A DNA stretch of 64,000 bases from Nostoc sp. HK-01. Lineage in GTDB: Bacteria > Cyanobacteriota > Cyanobacteriia > Cyanobacteriales > Nostocaceae. The stretch is from contig AP018318.1 of the NCBI GenBank assembly GCA_003990705.1, forward strand, positions 1,863,501 through 1,927,500, written 5' to 3'. The position numbers were made by a program, and so were the translations under genes. Below are positions 41,582 through 49,630 of this stretch, piece by piece; the first letter of the stretch is position 1; the number at the start of each line of letters is the position of its first letter. The notes below the pieces were generated by a model. That model was not told the DNA's origin. It saw only the letters and a list, made by a program, of their open reading frames with translations, and did not search any database.

Positions 41582-44500
41582 CTACTCATTAATCCTGATC
41601 ACATCCGATAAAGTATTTAATAAATCTGTCGCAGTATAGGGCTTAGACAGGAATTTGTTGGCGCCAAAGGCAATAGCCTTCTGTTCATTAGAGGGTAAGC
41701 CACTGACAGCAATAATCTTAACTTTGGGGTTGAGAGTTCGCAGGGTGCGGATGGCTGTTAATCCGTCCATGTTGGGCATGAATATATCTAGCAAAATGGT
41801 GCTGATTTCTGGCTGATGTTCCACGTAGAGAGCGATCGCCTCAATGCCATCGTTAGCCACAAGGGTTTTGTAGTTATAATCTGCTAGGGTTTCCTGAGTA
41901 GTTTGTCGAACAACCGCTTCATCATCTACAACTAAAATTAACTCACCCTTACCTCTAGGTAAATCAGTTTCATTTGTTGTCTCGATTACTATTCCTTCTC
42001 CTCTGGGCAAAAACACCTGGAATTGTGTTCCTTTATCTACCTGACTTGATACTTCCAAAAAACCACCACAGTTTTTGACGATACCTAAAACCGTTGATAA
42101 CCCTAGCCCTGTACCTTTCCCAACTTCTTTAGTAGTAAAAAAGGGATCAAAGATGCGATCTAAAATTTCTGGAGGAATTCCTGTGCCTGTATCTGAGACT
42201 GTCACTAAGATGTAGCCTCCTGCTTTCGCCTCCGGGCGCATTCGGGAGTATGTTTCGTCAATTACCCGATTTTCGGCAGTGATGGTGAGCATACCACCAT
42301 TAGGCATAGCATCACGGGCATTGACTGCCAAATTCATGAACACCTGTTCGAGTTGGGTGGGATCTCCTTGCACCATCCACAAAGTTTTTGTGGGAATGTT
42401 CTTGACAATTTCAATGGACTTAGGAAATGTTTGTTGGATGACTTTGGCTAATTCTTGGAGCAAATGTCCAGGTTGCAATAGAATTGTTTTCCCTTCTGTA
42501 CCACGGGCAAAGGTGAGAATTTGTTTAACTAAGTCAGCCCCATGCTTCGAGCTAGTTTCTAGTGTTTTGAATAGTTGTTGTGTCTGTGCATCCACATTTT
42601 TGCATCTGCTAGGCAGCAACTGGGAAATCATCATAATAGGTGCAAAAACATTGTTCAAGTCGTGAGCAATGCCACTGGCTAAAGTTCCCAAACTTTCTAG
42701 GCGTTGAGCGCGGTAAAATTGTTGCTCTAGTTGCTTTTTGTCAGTGATGTCGGTGTTGACTGATAAGATAGATTGGCTTTGTCCAAATTGATTGTGTACC
42801 AGTGTCCACCGACTCGCAACGATAATTTTTCTGCCAGTTTTGGTGGTTTTTTCTAACTCCCCTTGCCAAAAACCTTGTTCGAGAGTGGTTTTTACACCTG
42901 CTGCCATTTGAGACAAGGATTCTACGTGGAAAAGTTCATAGGTTAATTTCCCCACACTTTCCTCTGCTGTCCAACCGTACAAATTTTCCGCACCTCGACT
43001 CCAGAACAGAATGCGGTTTTCTAAATCGCGGACAAAAATGGCATCGGTAGCAATATCAATTAAAGCTGCTTGTTCACGGATTTTTTGTTGTGCCTGTTTG
43101 CGCTCAGTAATATTGCGGCTGATGGTTGCTAAACCAATTAGCTGGTCGTTCATGTCTTTGACAGAAAAAACGCTGTAAATCATCCATAATGCTTCTTCCG
43201 TCTTGAAATGACGGAAACGAATTTCTACTTCCGCCCGTCCCTCATGCAAAACACGCGGAAAAAATTCATTGATGATAAAGTCCTGATCTTCGGGAAAGAA
43301 AAATTCCCTGACTGGAGTTTCCTTGTATTGCTGTAAGTCTTCTAACCCGACTATTTGCTTGCCCGCTTCATTGACATAAAACGGCACAAAATTCATATCA
43401 CACATACCGATAAATTCTGTGCTGTTATCGGCTAGAGAAACAAATTTACGGATTTCAAGTTCCGATTGTTTGCGCTCAGTGATATCTATATTCACCCCAA
43501 TCATCTGGAGTGGCTGATTGGTGGTGTCATCGTACAATATTTGACCTTTGCATACTGACCAACCAACTGTGCCATCTGGGTAAATAAACCGGAATTCAAG
43601 ATTATGGGGTACTTGCTGGTCAATCGCTCGCAAAACTGATTGATACAGCAATTCGCGATCTTCAGGGTGGACAATGAGATTTAAAAAATTTTCATAGCTG
43701 ACCTCAAAGGTATCAGGAGTTACACCAAATAAAGTAAACAAACTCTCAGACCAGATAACCTGATTGGTTTTCAAATTCCATTCCCAAGTGCCAATGTTAC
43801 CAATACTCAGTGCCAGTTGTAACCGTTGCTCACTTTCTCTCAGAGTTTCCTCAGTCTGTTGACGATCGCGCAACATAGCTTGGCGATCGCTCACATCCCG
43901 CAGTATTGAAAGATGACGATGGGGTATAAAATTGGCAACCGCCGCAAATTCAGTTTCTCGCACTGTGCCATCGGGACGATGTAATTTAAACTCACCAAAC
44001 ATTTGTCCTTGTTCACAGAACTGTTGCCAAGCTTGGGTAAAGTCAAATCCGGGTTCGGCAAAATCCGCAATTGTAGAACCTAAAAGTTCTTCCCTAGATA
44101 CACCAAACAAGTCACAGGCTGCCGGATTGACATTTACATACCGTCCCTCGTCATCCGCAATGGCGATCGCATCAAGAGCATGATCAAACAGGGCTTGCCA
44201 CTGATATTCCCGCTGCTGGAGTCTGGCTTCGATCTGTTTGCGCTCCTCAATTTCTTGTTGTAAACGTGCATTTGTTACTACCAGTTCGGCTGTTCGTTCC
44301 GCTACCCGTAACTCTAACTCTTGTTGAGTTTGGCGTAGTGATTTCTCGGCTTGGCGGCGTTGTCTTACTTCCTGTTCTAACTGCTGGTTGGTTTGTCTGA
44401 GTTGAACTGTTTGCTCCTCAACTTTGGCTTGTAAAACTTGAATAACCCTGGCTATTTCTAAAGGATCAAGCACTTGTAGGAGATTGGTTTGTGTCACTAG

Positions 44501-45292
44501 TCCTTGCAGTTGTCCTTGTTCACCCACTACTGCTAACCGCCGCACCTGTTGCTCTTGCATCAACTGGTGAACAGTCCACAAAGATTCAGTGGGACTGATA
44601 CTTAATACAGGGGTACTCATCATGGCTTGTGCCTGGGTTCGGGCGATATCTAGTCCCTGTAACTGAACTTGAATAATATCTTTCTCAGTGATCATGCCCA
44701 CTGGAATCAGCGTTGTCTCTTGTGGGGCGATAATTACCACACAACTAATCTGGCGATCGCTCATTATCTGGGATAATTCCAAGACAGATGTAGTTGGTAG
44801 CGCATGAATAACTTCCGTTACCATTACCTCTGTTACATATCGCAGTTTCAGCAGGTGAACTGGTTGGATCACCAGACGAATTCTGTCTTGAGTAATCAAA
44901 CCTACCAATTGCCCTTGTTTATCTACTACCGGCAAATGGCGAATACAATGCTGGCGCATGAATGATAAAGCTGTGAGGGCATTTTGATCACAAGTCAGCG
45001 TCAGGCTCATCACTGGCTGCGTCATCACCTCTAAAATTTTTACCCTGGATAAATCTACCCCCTCCCCAGTCAAACGGACTACATCCCGTAAAGTTAATAT
45101 ACCTACTAATTTTTTTTCTTTAACTACTAAAACACAACTACTAAAACCAGATGCAGATTTTACTTTACTATTGCTTACCGGATTCATTAAAGCGATCGCA
45201 TCAATGAGTAGAGTATCTGGTAATACAGTTAAAGGAAAATATTCAATTACTTGCTCTAAATTCGGCAAATTTAAAGGATAAAGTGATTGCAT
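41582..45292 (-). CDS. CBS-PAS hybrid sensor histidine kinase with receiver domain
   Basis: A soluble 1236-residue kinase with no membrane segment. Residues ~17-137 and ~150-275 each hold a pair of CBS motifs (LVGILTLRDVV, LVGLITQDRI, PVGMITEKDI, LQGLVTQTNL), which in other proteins bind adenosine nucleotides. A coiled coil follows (~280-355), then four PAS domains (~366-860, the first DAIAIADDEGRYVNVNPAA). The catalytic part has the phospho-acceptor His in LGTLASGIAHDLNNVFAPIM, ATP-binding boxes QVFMNLAVNARDAM and GTGLGLSTVLGIVKNCGG, and a C-terminal receiver with ILLDIFMPNMDG. The design suggests sensing of energy charge and redox or small molecules. No response-regulator partner gene is next to it. 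Confidence 0.93.
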   Translation of the reverse strand: MQSLYPLNLPNLEQVIEYFPLTVLPDTLLIDAIALMNPVSNSKVKSASGFSSCVLVVKEKKLVGILTLRDVVRLTGEGVDLSRVKILEVMTQPVMSLTLTCDQNALTALSFMRQHCIRHLPVVDKQGQLVGLITQDRIRLVIQPVHLLKLRYVTEVMVTEVIHALPTTSVLELSQIMSDRQISCVVIIAPQETTLIPVGMITEKDIIQVQLQGLDIARTQAQAMMSTPVLSISPTESLWTVHQLMQEQQVRRLAVVGEQGQLQGLVTQTNLLQVLDPLEIARVIQVLQAKVEEQTVQLRQTNQQLEQEVRQRRQAEKSLRQTQQELELRVAERTAELVVTNARLQQEIEERKQIEARLQQREYQWQALFDHALDAIAIADDEGRYVNVNPAACDLFGVSREELLGSTIADFAEPGFDFTQAWQQFCEQGQMFGEFKLHRPDGTVRETEFAAVANFIPHRHLSILRDVSDRQAMLRDRQQTEETLRESEQRLQLALSIGNIGTWEWNLKTNQVIWSESLFTLFGVTPDTFEVSYENFLNLIVHPEDRELLYQSVLRAIDQQVPHNLEFRFIYPDGTVGWSVCKGQILYDDTTNQPLQMIGVNIDITERKQSELEIRKFVSLADNSTEFIGMCDMNFVPFYVNEAGKQIVGLEDLQQYKETPVREFFFPEDQDFIINEFFPRVLHEGRAEVEIRFRHFKTEEALWMIYSVFSVKDMNDQLIGLATISRNITERKQAQQKIREQAALIDIATDAIFVRDLENRILFWSRGAENLYGWTAEESVGKLTYELFHVESLSQMAAGVKTTLEQGFWQGELEKTTKTGRKIIVASRWTLVHNQFGQSQSILSVNTDITDKKQLEQQFYRAQRLESLGTLASGIAHDLNNVFAPIMMISQLLPSRCKNVDAQTQQLFKTLETSSKHGADLVKQILTFARGTEGKTILLQPGHLLQELAKVIQQTFPKSIEIVKNIPTKTLWMVQGDPTQLEQVFMNLAVNARDAMPNGGMLTITAENRVIDETYSRMRPEAKAGGYILVTVSDTGTGIPPEILDRIFDPFFTTKEVGKGTGLGLSTVLGIVKNCGGFLEVSSQVDKGTQFQVFLPRGEGIVIETTNETDLPRGKGELILVVDDEAVVRQTTQETLADYNYKTLVANDGIEAIALYVEHQPEISTILLDIFMPNMDGLTAIRTLRTLNPKVKIIAVSGLPSNEQKAIAFGANKFLSKPYTATDLLNTLSDVIRINE

Positions 45293-45860
45293 TAGTTCAG
45301 TTTGTCAGTTAAAGCAATAAAGAATTTATTTCAACAGTCTTAACAGCACGAAAATAGCTTGAACAATCATGAAGCTTCAAAACCGATGGTAAAATTTAGC
45401 TTTCTTGTCAAATCAAAGTTCTATGTACTTAGATAATCTTTTGTAATACTAATAACTTTTTTTGTTGAATATCCTCGGTTAATTATATAAGTATTTTTAC
45501 AACTAATGACTATCTTACCTTGAAGTTTCTATTCACATTTGGCCTTTATTAATCAAATATCTATTAAACGATAGCATTGTGATAAATTAATCAATTTAAT
45601 TTTCATTTGGACTGGATTATCAGCTAAATCAGCAAATTCTACAAACCCACATAACTCTTTTCTTAACAAACTGCACTTCTATGGTTTTATTATGTAAACT
45701 ATTTACACTCATCGCTGGCGAGAGGTTAAATTTTATTGAAAATTACAAAAGGCATACTAAAAACTATTGAATTAGCGGAAATGCTAATTATTGCTAATGA
45801 AATTAGTGCAAAAGATGCGATCGCTTTAGAAAATTTTGACGAACTAGAAGACTCAATTCA
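45293..45860. other. 570-base upstream region of the CBS kinase gene
   Basis: AT-rich. It should hold the divergent promoters of the kinase (minus) and the P-loop gene (plus). The final 145 nt read as a possible small frame, listed separately. Nothing else recognised. Confidence 0.4.
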
Positions 45861-45879
45861 ATGCAACGCATTTCTGTAG
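45736..45879 (+). CDS. Possible 47-codon ORF or gene remnant overlapping the P-loop gene
   Basis: With a TTG at 45736 the frame reads MKITKGILKTIELAEMLIIA, then NEISAKDAIALENFDELEDS and stops at 45879, overlapping the start of the next gene by 19 nt in another phase. The composition (Glu, Lys, Ile, Leu, with a HIP1 octamer falling on codons) resembles coding sequence, but no ribosome site is visible. It may be a remnant of a longer gene or a short upstream frame. Low confidence. Confidence 0.25.
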   Translation: MKITKGILKTIELAEMLIIANEISAKDAIALENFDELEDSIQCNAFL

Positions 45880-46382
45880 TCGGAACCAGTGGTTCAGGAA
45901 AGACAACATTGGCGCGGCAAATATCCCAACGCCTCGCCATCCCACACATAGAACTAGACTATCTGCACTGGGAACCTAATTGGGTAGAAGTACCAAACGA
46001 TGTGATGCGCGATCGCGTTTCCCAATCTTTAGCTGGCGATCGCTGGGTGGTAGATGGTAATTACAGCATAGTACGCGATATTGTTTGGCCCAGAGCAGAT
46101 ACAGTTGTTTGGCTAGACTATTCTTGGCCAGTGGTGATGCGTCGAATATTATGGCGAACACTGTCGCGGGTAGTCACACAACAGGAAGTCTGCAATGGTA
46201 ATTACGAAACATGGCAAAAGTCTTTCTTAAGTCGGGATTCTATTTTGTTATGGGCAATTCAAACTTACGGTAAAAATCGCCAAAAGTATCAGGCTTTACT
46301 CCAAGAATCTGATTGTACTCATCTGAACTTCATACGTTTGACATCGCCCGCAGTTACCAAAGATTGGTTATTGTCGTTGTGA
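45861..46382 (+). CDS. P-loop NTPase, adenylate/shikimate-kinase-like (FlaR-type)
   Basis: A 173-residue protein with Walker A VVGTSGSGKTTLARQISQRL at residues 5-24, the LID-type start IPHIELDYLHWEPNW, a second acidic segment DRWVVDGNYSIVRDIVWPRA and WLDYSWPVVMRRILWRT. These motifs occur in the family annotated as topology modulation/FlaR-like or as AAA family ATPase, small kinases with unknown acceptor. No neighbouring gene hints at a substrate; a gamma-glutamylcyclotransferase-like gene follows after 100 nt. Confidence 0.88.
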   Translation: MQRISVVGTSGSGKTTLARQISQRLAIPHIELDYLHWEPNWVEVPNDVMRDRVSQSLAGDRWVVDGNYSIVRDIVWPRADTVVWLDYSWPVVMRRILWRTLSRVVTQQEVCNGNYETWQKSFLSRDSILLWAIQTYGKNRQKYQALLQESDCTHLNFIRLTSPAVTKDWLLSL

Positions 46383-46481
46383 GAAACATAGATAAACTAC
46401 GGTTTATCTATCAAGATATAGATGTATTAATAAATTTTTTGATGATAAAATTTTATGTATAGTTAATACTTCTAGGGATAG

Positions 46482-47081
46482 ATGAGTAACCAAACTCGAC
46501 ACTCAGGCTACAATTGGGTGCAATCTCACAATCCTGCAAAGCTAGATTTGAAACTGCAACAAGAGTTCCAAAAAGAGCCAACTTTCTATTATTTCGCGTA
46601 TGGCTCGTGTATGTGTCCCGTAGATTTAAAGCGATCGCTTGGGGAAAATACTCACCCTTATGTGATCGCCCCTGGAGTATTAAAAGGATATAGGCTGGGA
46701 TTTTATCTCTATTCGCCCAGCCGTAAATGTGGTGTTTTGGATGTAGTCAAAGACCCAAAAGCCAGTGTGAAAGGTGTACTTTATCAGCTACCCTGGCGAC
46801 TGAGTGAATATTTAGATAAACGTGAAGGTGTTTCTCAAGGGCTATATCAACACGAAGCTGTAGAGATTCACAGCCACAATTCCATATATAAAGATGTGCG
46901 TACCTATGTAGTTGTCAGCAAATTATCAGAAGAAGCCGCACCTAACGACTGGTATTTTAACGTAGTCTTGCGAGGTGCGGTTACTTGCGGTTTGCCAGAA
47001 GAATATTGCTGGCATTTGTTTAACCACATGTATAACTTGCAACAGCAACATCAAGCACAACCAATCAGGCGATCGGCATAG
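46482..47081 (+). CDS. Gamma-glutamylcyclotransferase-like protein
   Basis: The 199-residue product has the fold's opening motif YYFAYGSCMCPVDLKRSLGE with the YGS loop, GVLKGYRLGFYLYSPSRKCG and the catalytic-type Glu in YLDKREGVSQGLYQHEAVEI. Members remove gamma-glutamyl groups as 5-oxoproline from peptides or gamma-glutamyl-amines. Cysteines near residues 40-45 are unusual but not at the active site. It sits 130 nt upstream of rpsO. The substrate is unknown. Confidence 0.88.
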   Translation: MSNQTRHSGYNWVQSHNPAKLDLKLQQEFQKEPTFYYFAYGSCMCPVDLKRSLGENTHPYVIAPGVLKGYRLGFYLYSPSRKCGVLDVVKDPKASVKGVLYQLPWRLSEYLDKREGVSQGLYQHEAVEIHSHNSIYKDVRTYVVVSKLSEEAAPNDWYFNVVLRGAVTCGLPEEYCWHLFNHMYNLQQQHQAQPIRRSA

Positions 47082-47213
47082 AAAAAGATCATAAACTTTG
47101 TAAAAATACTGATAACTATTAATCACTTCCCATCGATTCGACATACAGCTGAATGGCTGTGATATTATGGGAGACTGCTGCATATATTTAGAAAAATTAG
47201 AAATTAATCGATC

Positions 47214-47483
47214 ATGGCTCTGACGCAACAGCGCAAACAAGAAATAATTACCAATTTCCAAGTTCACGAAACCGATACAGGTTCCGCTGATGTGCAAATT
47301 GCAATGCTGACCGAGCGAATTAATCGCCTCAGCGAACACCTCCAAGCTAATAAAAAAGACCATTCTTCCCGCCGTGGCTTATTAAAGCTCATTGGACATC
47401 GTAAGCGCCTGCTTGCTTATCTCCAACAAGAAAATCGGGAAAAATATCAAGCTTTGATTGCTCGTCTGGGTATTCGTGGATAG
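47214..47483 (+). CDS. rpsO: 30S ribosomal protein S15
   Basis: Exactly 89 residues, as in most bacteria. Seen: [40 protein letters not shown] and [20 protein letters not shown], the stretch that contacts 16S rRNA helix 22 and carries the DHxSRRGL and RKRLL motifs. It assembles on the 16S platform early in 30S biogenesis. Twelve nucleotides separate it from the PAM68 gene, so the two share an operon; rpsO-PAM68 order is something I recall from cyanobacteria. A self-regulatory mRNA structure upstream was not worked out. Confidence 0.98.
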   Translation: MALTQQRKQEIITNFQVHETDTGSADVQIAMLTERINRLSEHLQANKKDHSSRRGLLKLIGHRKRLLAYLQQENREKYQALIARLGIRG

Positions 47484-47495
47484 GGACTACCGCTT

Positions 47496-47963
47496 ATGTC
47501 TGCTGAAGAATCTGAACGCAGTCGTTTGCCTTTTGAACCGAACAAAAAACGCCAAAAACCTGTAAAAGTTCAAAAAACTCCCATCAAGTCCAATACCTTA
47601 GAAACGTCAGCCAGCCAGAAGCCGCCATTTTCCAAAGAAGAGATGGCTATTCCCCAAGTGGTGAGCCAGCGGATGATTCGGCGAGTAGCTTTTTTTTGTG
47701 GTGTCCCCACAGCTTTGGGGATTACTACATTAATAGTTAGCTATCTACTGGCTACCCAAACCCAAATTAAGTTAGCACCTATTGCCGTTTTGCTGGTAAA
47801 TATGGGGTTATTTGGTTTAGGGGTATTAGGCATTACTTACGGCGTTCTTTCTGCCTCTTGGGATGAAGAACGACCAGGAGGTTTAATCGGACTCAGCGAA
47901 TTTACCACTAATTGGGGTCGGATGGTAGCGGTTTGGCGCGAAACTCGGCAAAAGAACGTCTGA
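47496..47963 (+). CDS. PAM68-family photosystem II assembly protein (DUF3464)
   Basis: The 155-residue protein has a charged soluble N-terminus (ERSRLPFEPNKKRQKPVKVQ), the family motif IPQVVSQRMIRRVAFFCGVP and two membrane spans (~75-95 ALGITTLIVSYLLA and ~105-125 IAVLLVNMGLFGLGVLGITY), then GVLSASWDEERPG and a short tail. PAM68 helps early photosystem II assembly and, in cyanobacteria, the homologue (Sll0933 in Synechocystis) interacts with Ycf48. It is cotranscribed with rpsO; a terminator hairpin follows at 48016. Confidence 0.92.
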   Translation: MSAEESERSRLPFEPNKKRQKPVKVQKTPIKSNTLETSASQKPPFSKEEMAIPQVVSQRMIRRVAFFCGVPTALGITTLIVSYLLATQTQIKLAPIAVLLVNMGLFGLGVLGITYGVLSASWDEERPGGLIGLSEFTTNWGRMVAVWRETRQKNV

Positions 47964-48015
47964 TAATTAGCGCTCAGGTATTCAGATGACTCCGATATTG
48001 GGTAATTTGACAGTA

Positions 48016-48049
48016 AATGTTGAAGTTAAAGTTATATAACTTCAACATT
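48016..48049 (+). terminator. Hairpin after the rpsO-PAM68 operon
   Basis: Perfect 13-bp stem AATGTTGAAGTTA / TAACTTCAACATT (48016-48028, 48037-48049) with an 8-nt loop, 53 nt after the PAM68 stop. The 3' tail GCTAATTAAAA has few T on this strand, so it may act more as a processing end. Confidence 0.6.
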
Positions 48050-48238
48050 GCTAATTAAAAAAAATATACCATCTAATTAAACCCAATATTTTGTAGCTCT
48101 ATGACTGAGCGCTTGATTTTTTTATACTTATAAATGTTAATATCTCATCATTAAAAATTACGCTAAATACTGAGAAGTACGACAATATAGTTAGGCTTAT
48201 TTGTTTGATATTTCACTCAACTAATCAGGTAATTTAAA

Positions 48239-49297
48239 ATGATCGTAGTCATGAAGATTGGTTCCCCAGAAGCGGAAATCAACCGCATTGACGAGGAACT
48301 AACAAGCTGGGGACTGACACCAGAAAAAATTATTGGTAAACACAAAGTCGTAATTGGTTTAGTAGGTGATACTGCCGATTTAGATCCCCTGCAAATTCAA
48401 GAAGTTAGCCCGTGGATTGAGCAAGTATTACGGGTAGAGCAACCTTATAAACGCGCCAGCCGTCAATTCCGTCATGGCGAAGCTTCGGAAGTATTGGTCA
48501 ATACCCCTGATGGCGCAGTCTTATTTGGCGAACAACATCCTTTAGTAGTTGTGGCTGGCCCTTGCTCTGTAGAAAATGAAGAAATGATTGTGGAAACAGC
48601 ACAGCGAGTCAAAGCCGCAGGTGCTAAGTTTTTGCGTGGTGGTGCATACAAACCCCGAACTTCACCTTATGCCTTTCAAGGACATGGTGAAAGTGCTTTG
48701 GATTTACTGGCTAAGGCGCGGGAAGTCAGCGGGTTGGGAGTGATTACAGAAGTAATGGATGCGGCAGAACTCGATAAAATTGCCGAAGTTGCTGATGTTA
48801 TCCAAGTAGGGGCGAGAAATATGCAGAATTTCTCCCTGCTGAAAAAAGTCGGCGCACAACCAAAGCCAGTGCTGCTGAAGCGGGGAATGTCATCCACTAT
48901 TGAAGAGTGGTTAATGGCGGCTGAATATATTTTGGCAGGGGGAAACCCAAATGTGATTTTGTGTGAACGAGGAATTCGCACATTTGACCGCCAGTATACT
49001 CGCAACACACTAGATTTATCAGTAGTGCCAGTATTGCGAAAACTCACACACCTGCCAATTATGATTGATCCGAGTCATGGTGTCGGCTGGGCAGAATTCG
49101 TACCAGCTATGGCGATGGCAGCGATCGCATCTGGCACTGATTCTTTGATGATTGAGGTGCATCCCAACCCCAAAAAAGCCCTCTCAGACGGGCCACAATC
49201 TTTAACACCAGAGCGTTTTGACCGCTTAATGCAAGAATTGGCTGTTGTTGGCAAAGCTGTAGGACGCTGGCCACAACCAGCAGTAGCTTTGGCTTGA
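48239..49297 (+). CDS. aroF: 3-deoxy-7-phosphoheptulonate synthase (DAHP synthase, type I-beta)
   Basis: DAHP synthase condenses PEP with erythrose-4-phosphate, the first step of the shikimate pathway. The 352-residue product has an N-terminal ferredoxin-like regulatory domain (residues 1-70, MIVVMKIGSPEAEINRIDEE, as in Thermotoga-type enzymes) and a TIM barrel with GPCSVENEEMIVETAQRV, FLRGGAYKPRTSPYAFQGHG, VILCERGIRTF, MIDPSHGVGWAEFVP and IEVHPNPKKALSDGPQSL. Feedback control by aromatic amino acids would act through the N-terminal domain, but the sequence does not reveal which one. Downstream a hairpin at 49321-49350 may end the transcript. No other aro gene is adjacent. Confidence 0.96.
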   Translation: MIVVMKIGSPEAEINRIDEELTSWGLTPEKIIGKHKVVIGLVGDTADLDPLQIQEVSPWIEQVLRVEQPYKRASRQFRHGEASEVLVNTPDGAVLFGEQHPLVVVAGPCSVENEEMIVETAQRVKAAGAKFLRGGAYKPRTSPYAFQGHGESALDLLAKAREVSGLGVITEVMDAAELDKIAEVADVIQVGARNMQNFSLLKKVGAQPKPVLLKRGMSSTIEEWLMAAEYILAGGNPNVILCERGIRTFDRQYTRNTLDLSVVPVLRKLTHLPIMIDPSHGVGWAEFVPAMAMAAIASGTDSLMIEVHPNPKKALSDGPQSLTPERFDRLMQELAVVGKAVGRWPQPAVALA

Positions 49298-49320
49298 AGC
49301 AGAATTTAGGAGTCAGTATT

Positions 49321-49350
49321 GTAGGGTGGACAGGATCATGTCCATCCTAC
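49321..49350. terminator. Palindrome GTAGGGTGGACA / TGTCCATCCTAC after aroF
   Basis: Arms 49321-49332 and 49339-49350 pair at 11 of 12 positions, 23 nt after the aroF stop. The tail TAATTTGGAAGGTTTTT has late T-richness. It belongs to the same GTAGGGTGG repeat family as 1634-1658. Confidence 0.6.
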
Positions 49351-49630
49351 TAATTTGGAAGGTTTTTGTATCGCTGGATAGAGTTATGCAACATATTTGA
49401 CATGGTATCGTGCCAACAGTAAAAATTGCGATCACTCATTTTTCTAAGACACAGAAATTACGTAGAAAAATTTTCTGTTGAGATTGGGTGTCTGGTGATT
49501 AAAAATAGCAATGTTTTTCTCACCTAAACCCCTTGTCCACAAAGTTTTTTGATCACGGCGTTAGTTGTAAAAATTTCAGATTTTAGATTTTGGTGCAGAA
49601 TTTATGTGTAGATAGCCAAACGAAATCATA

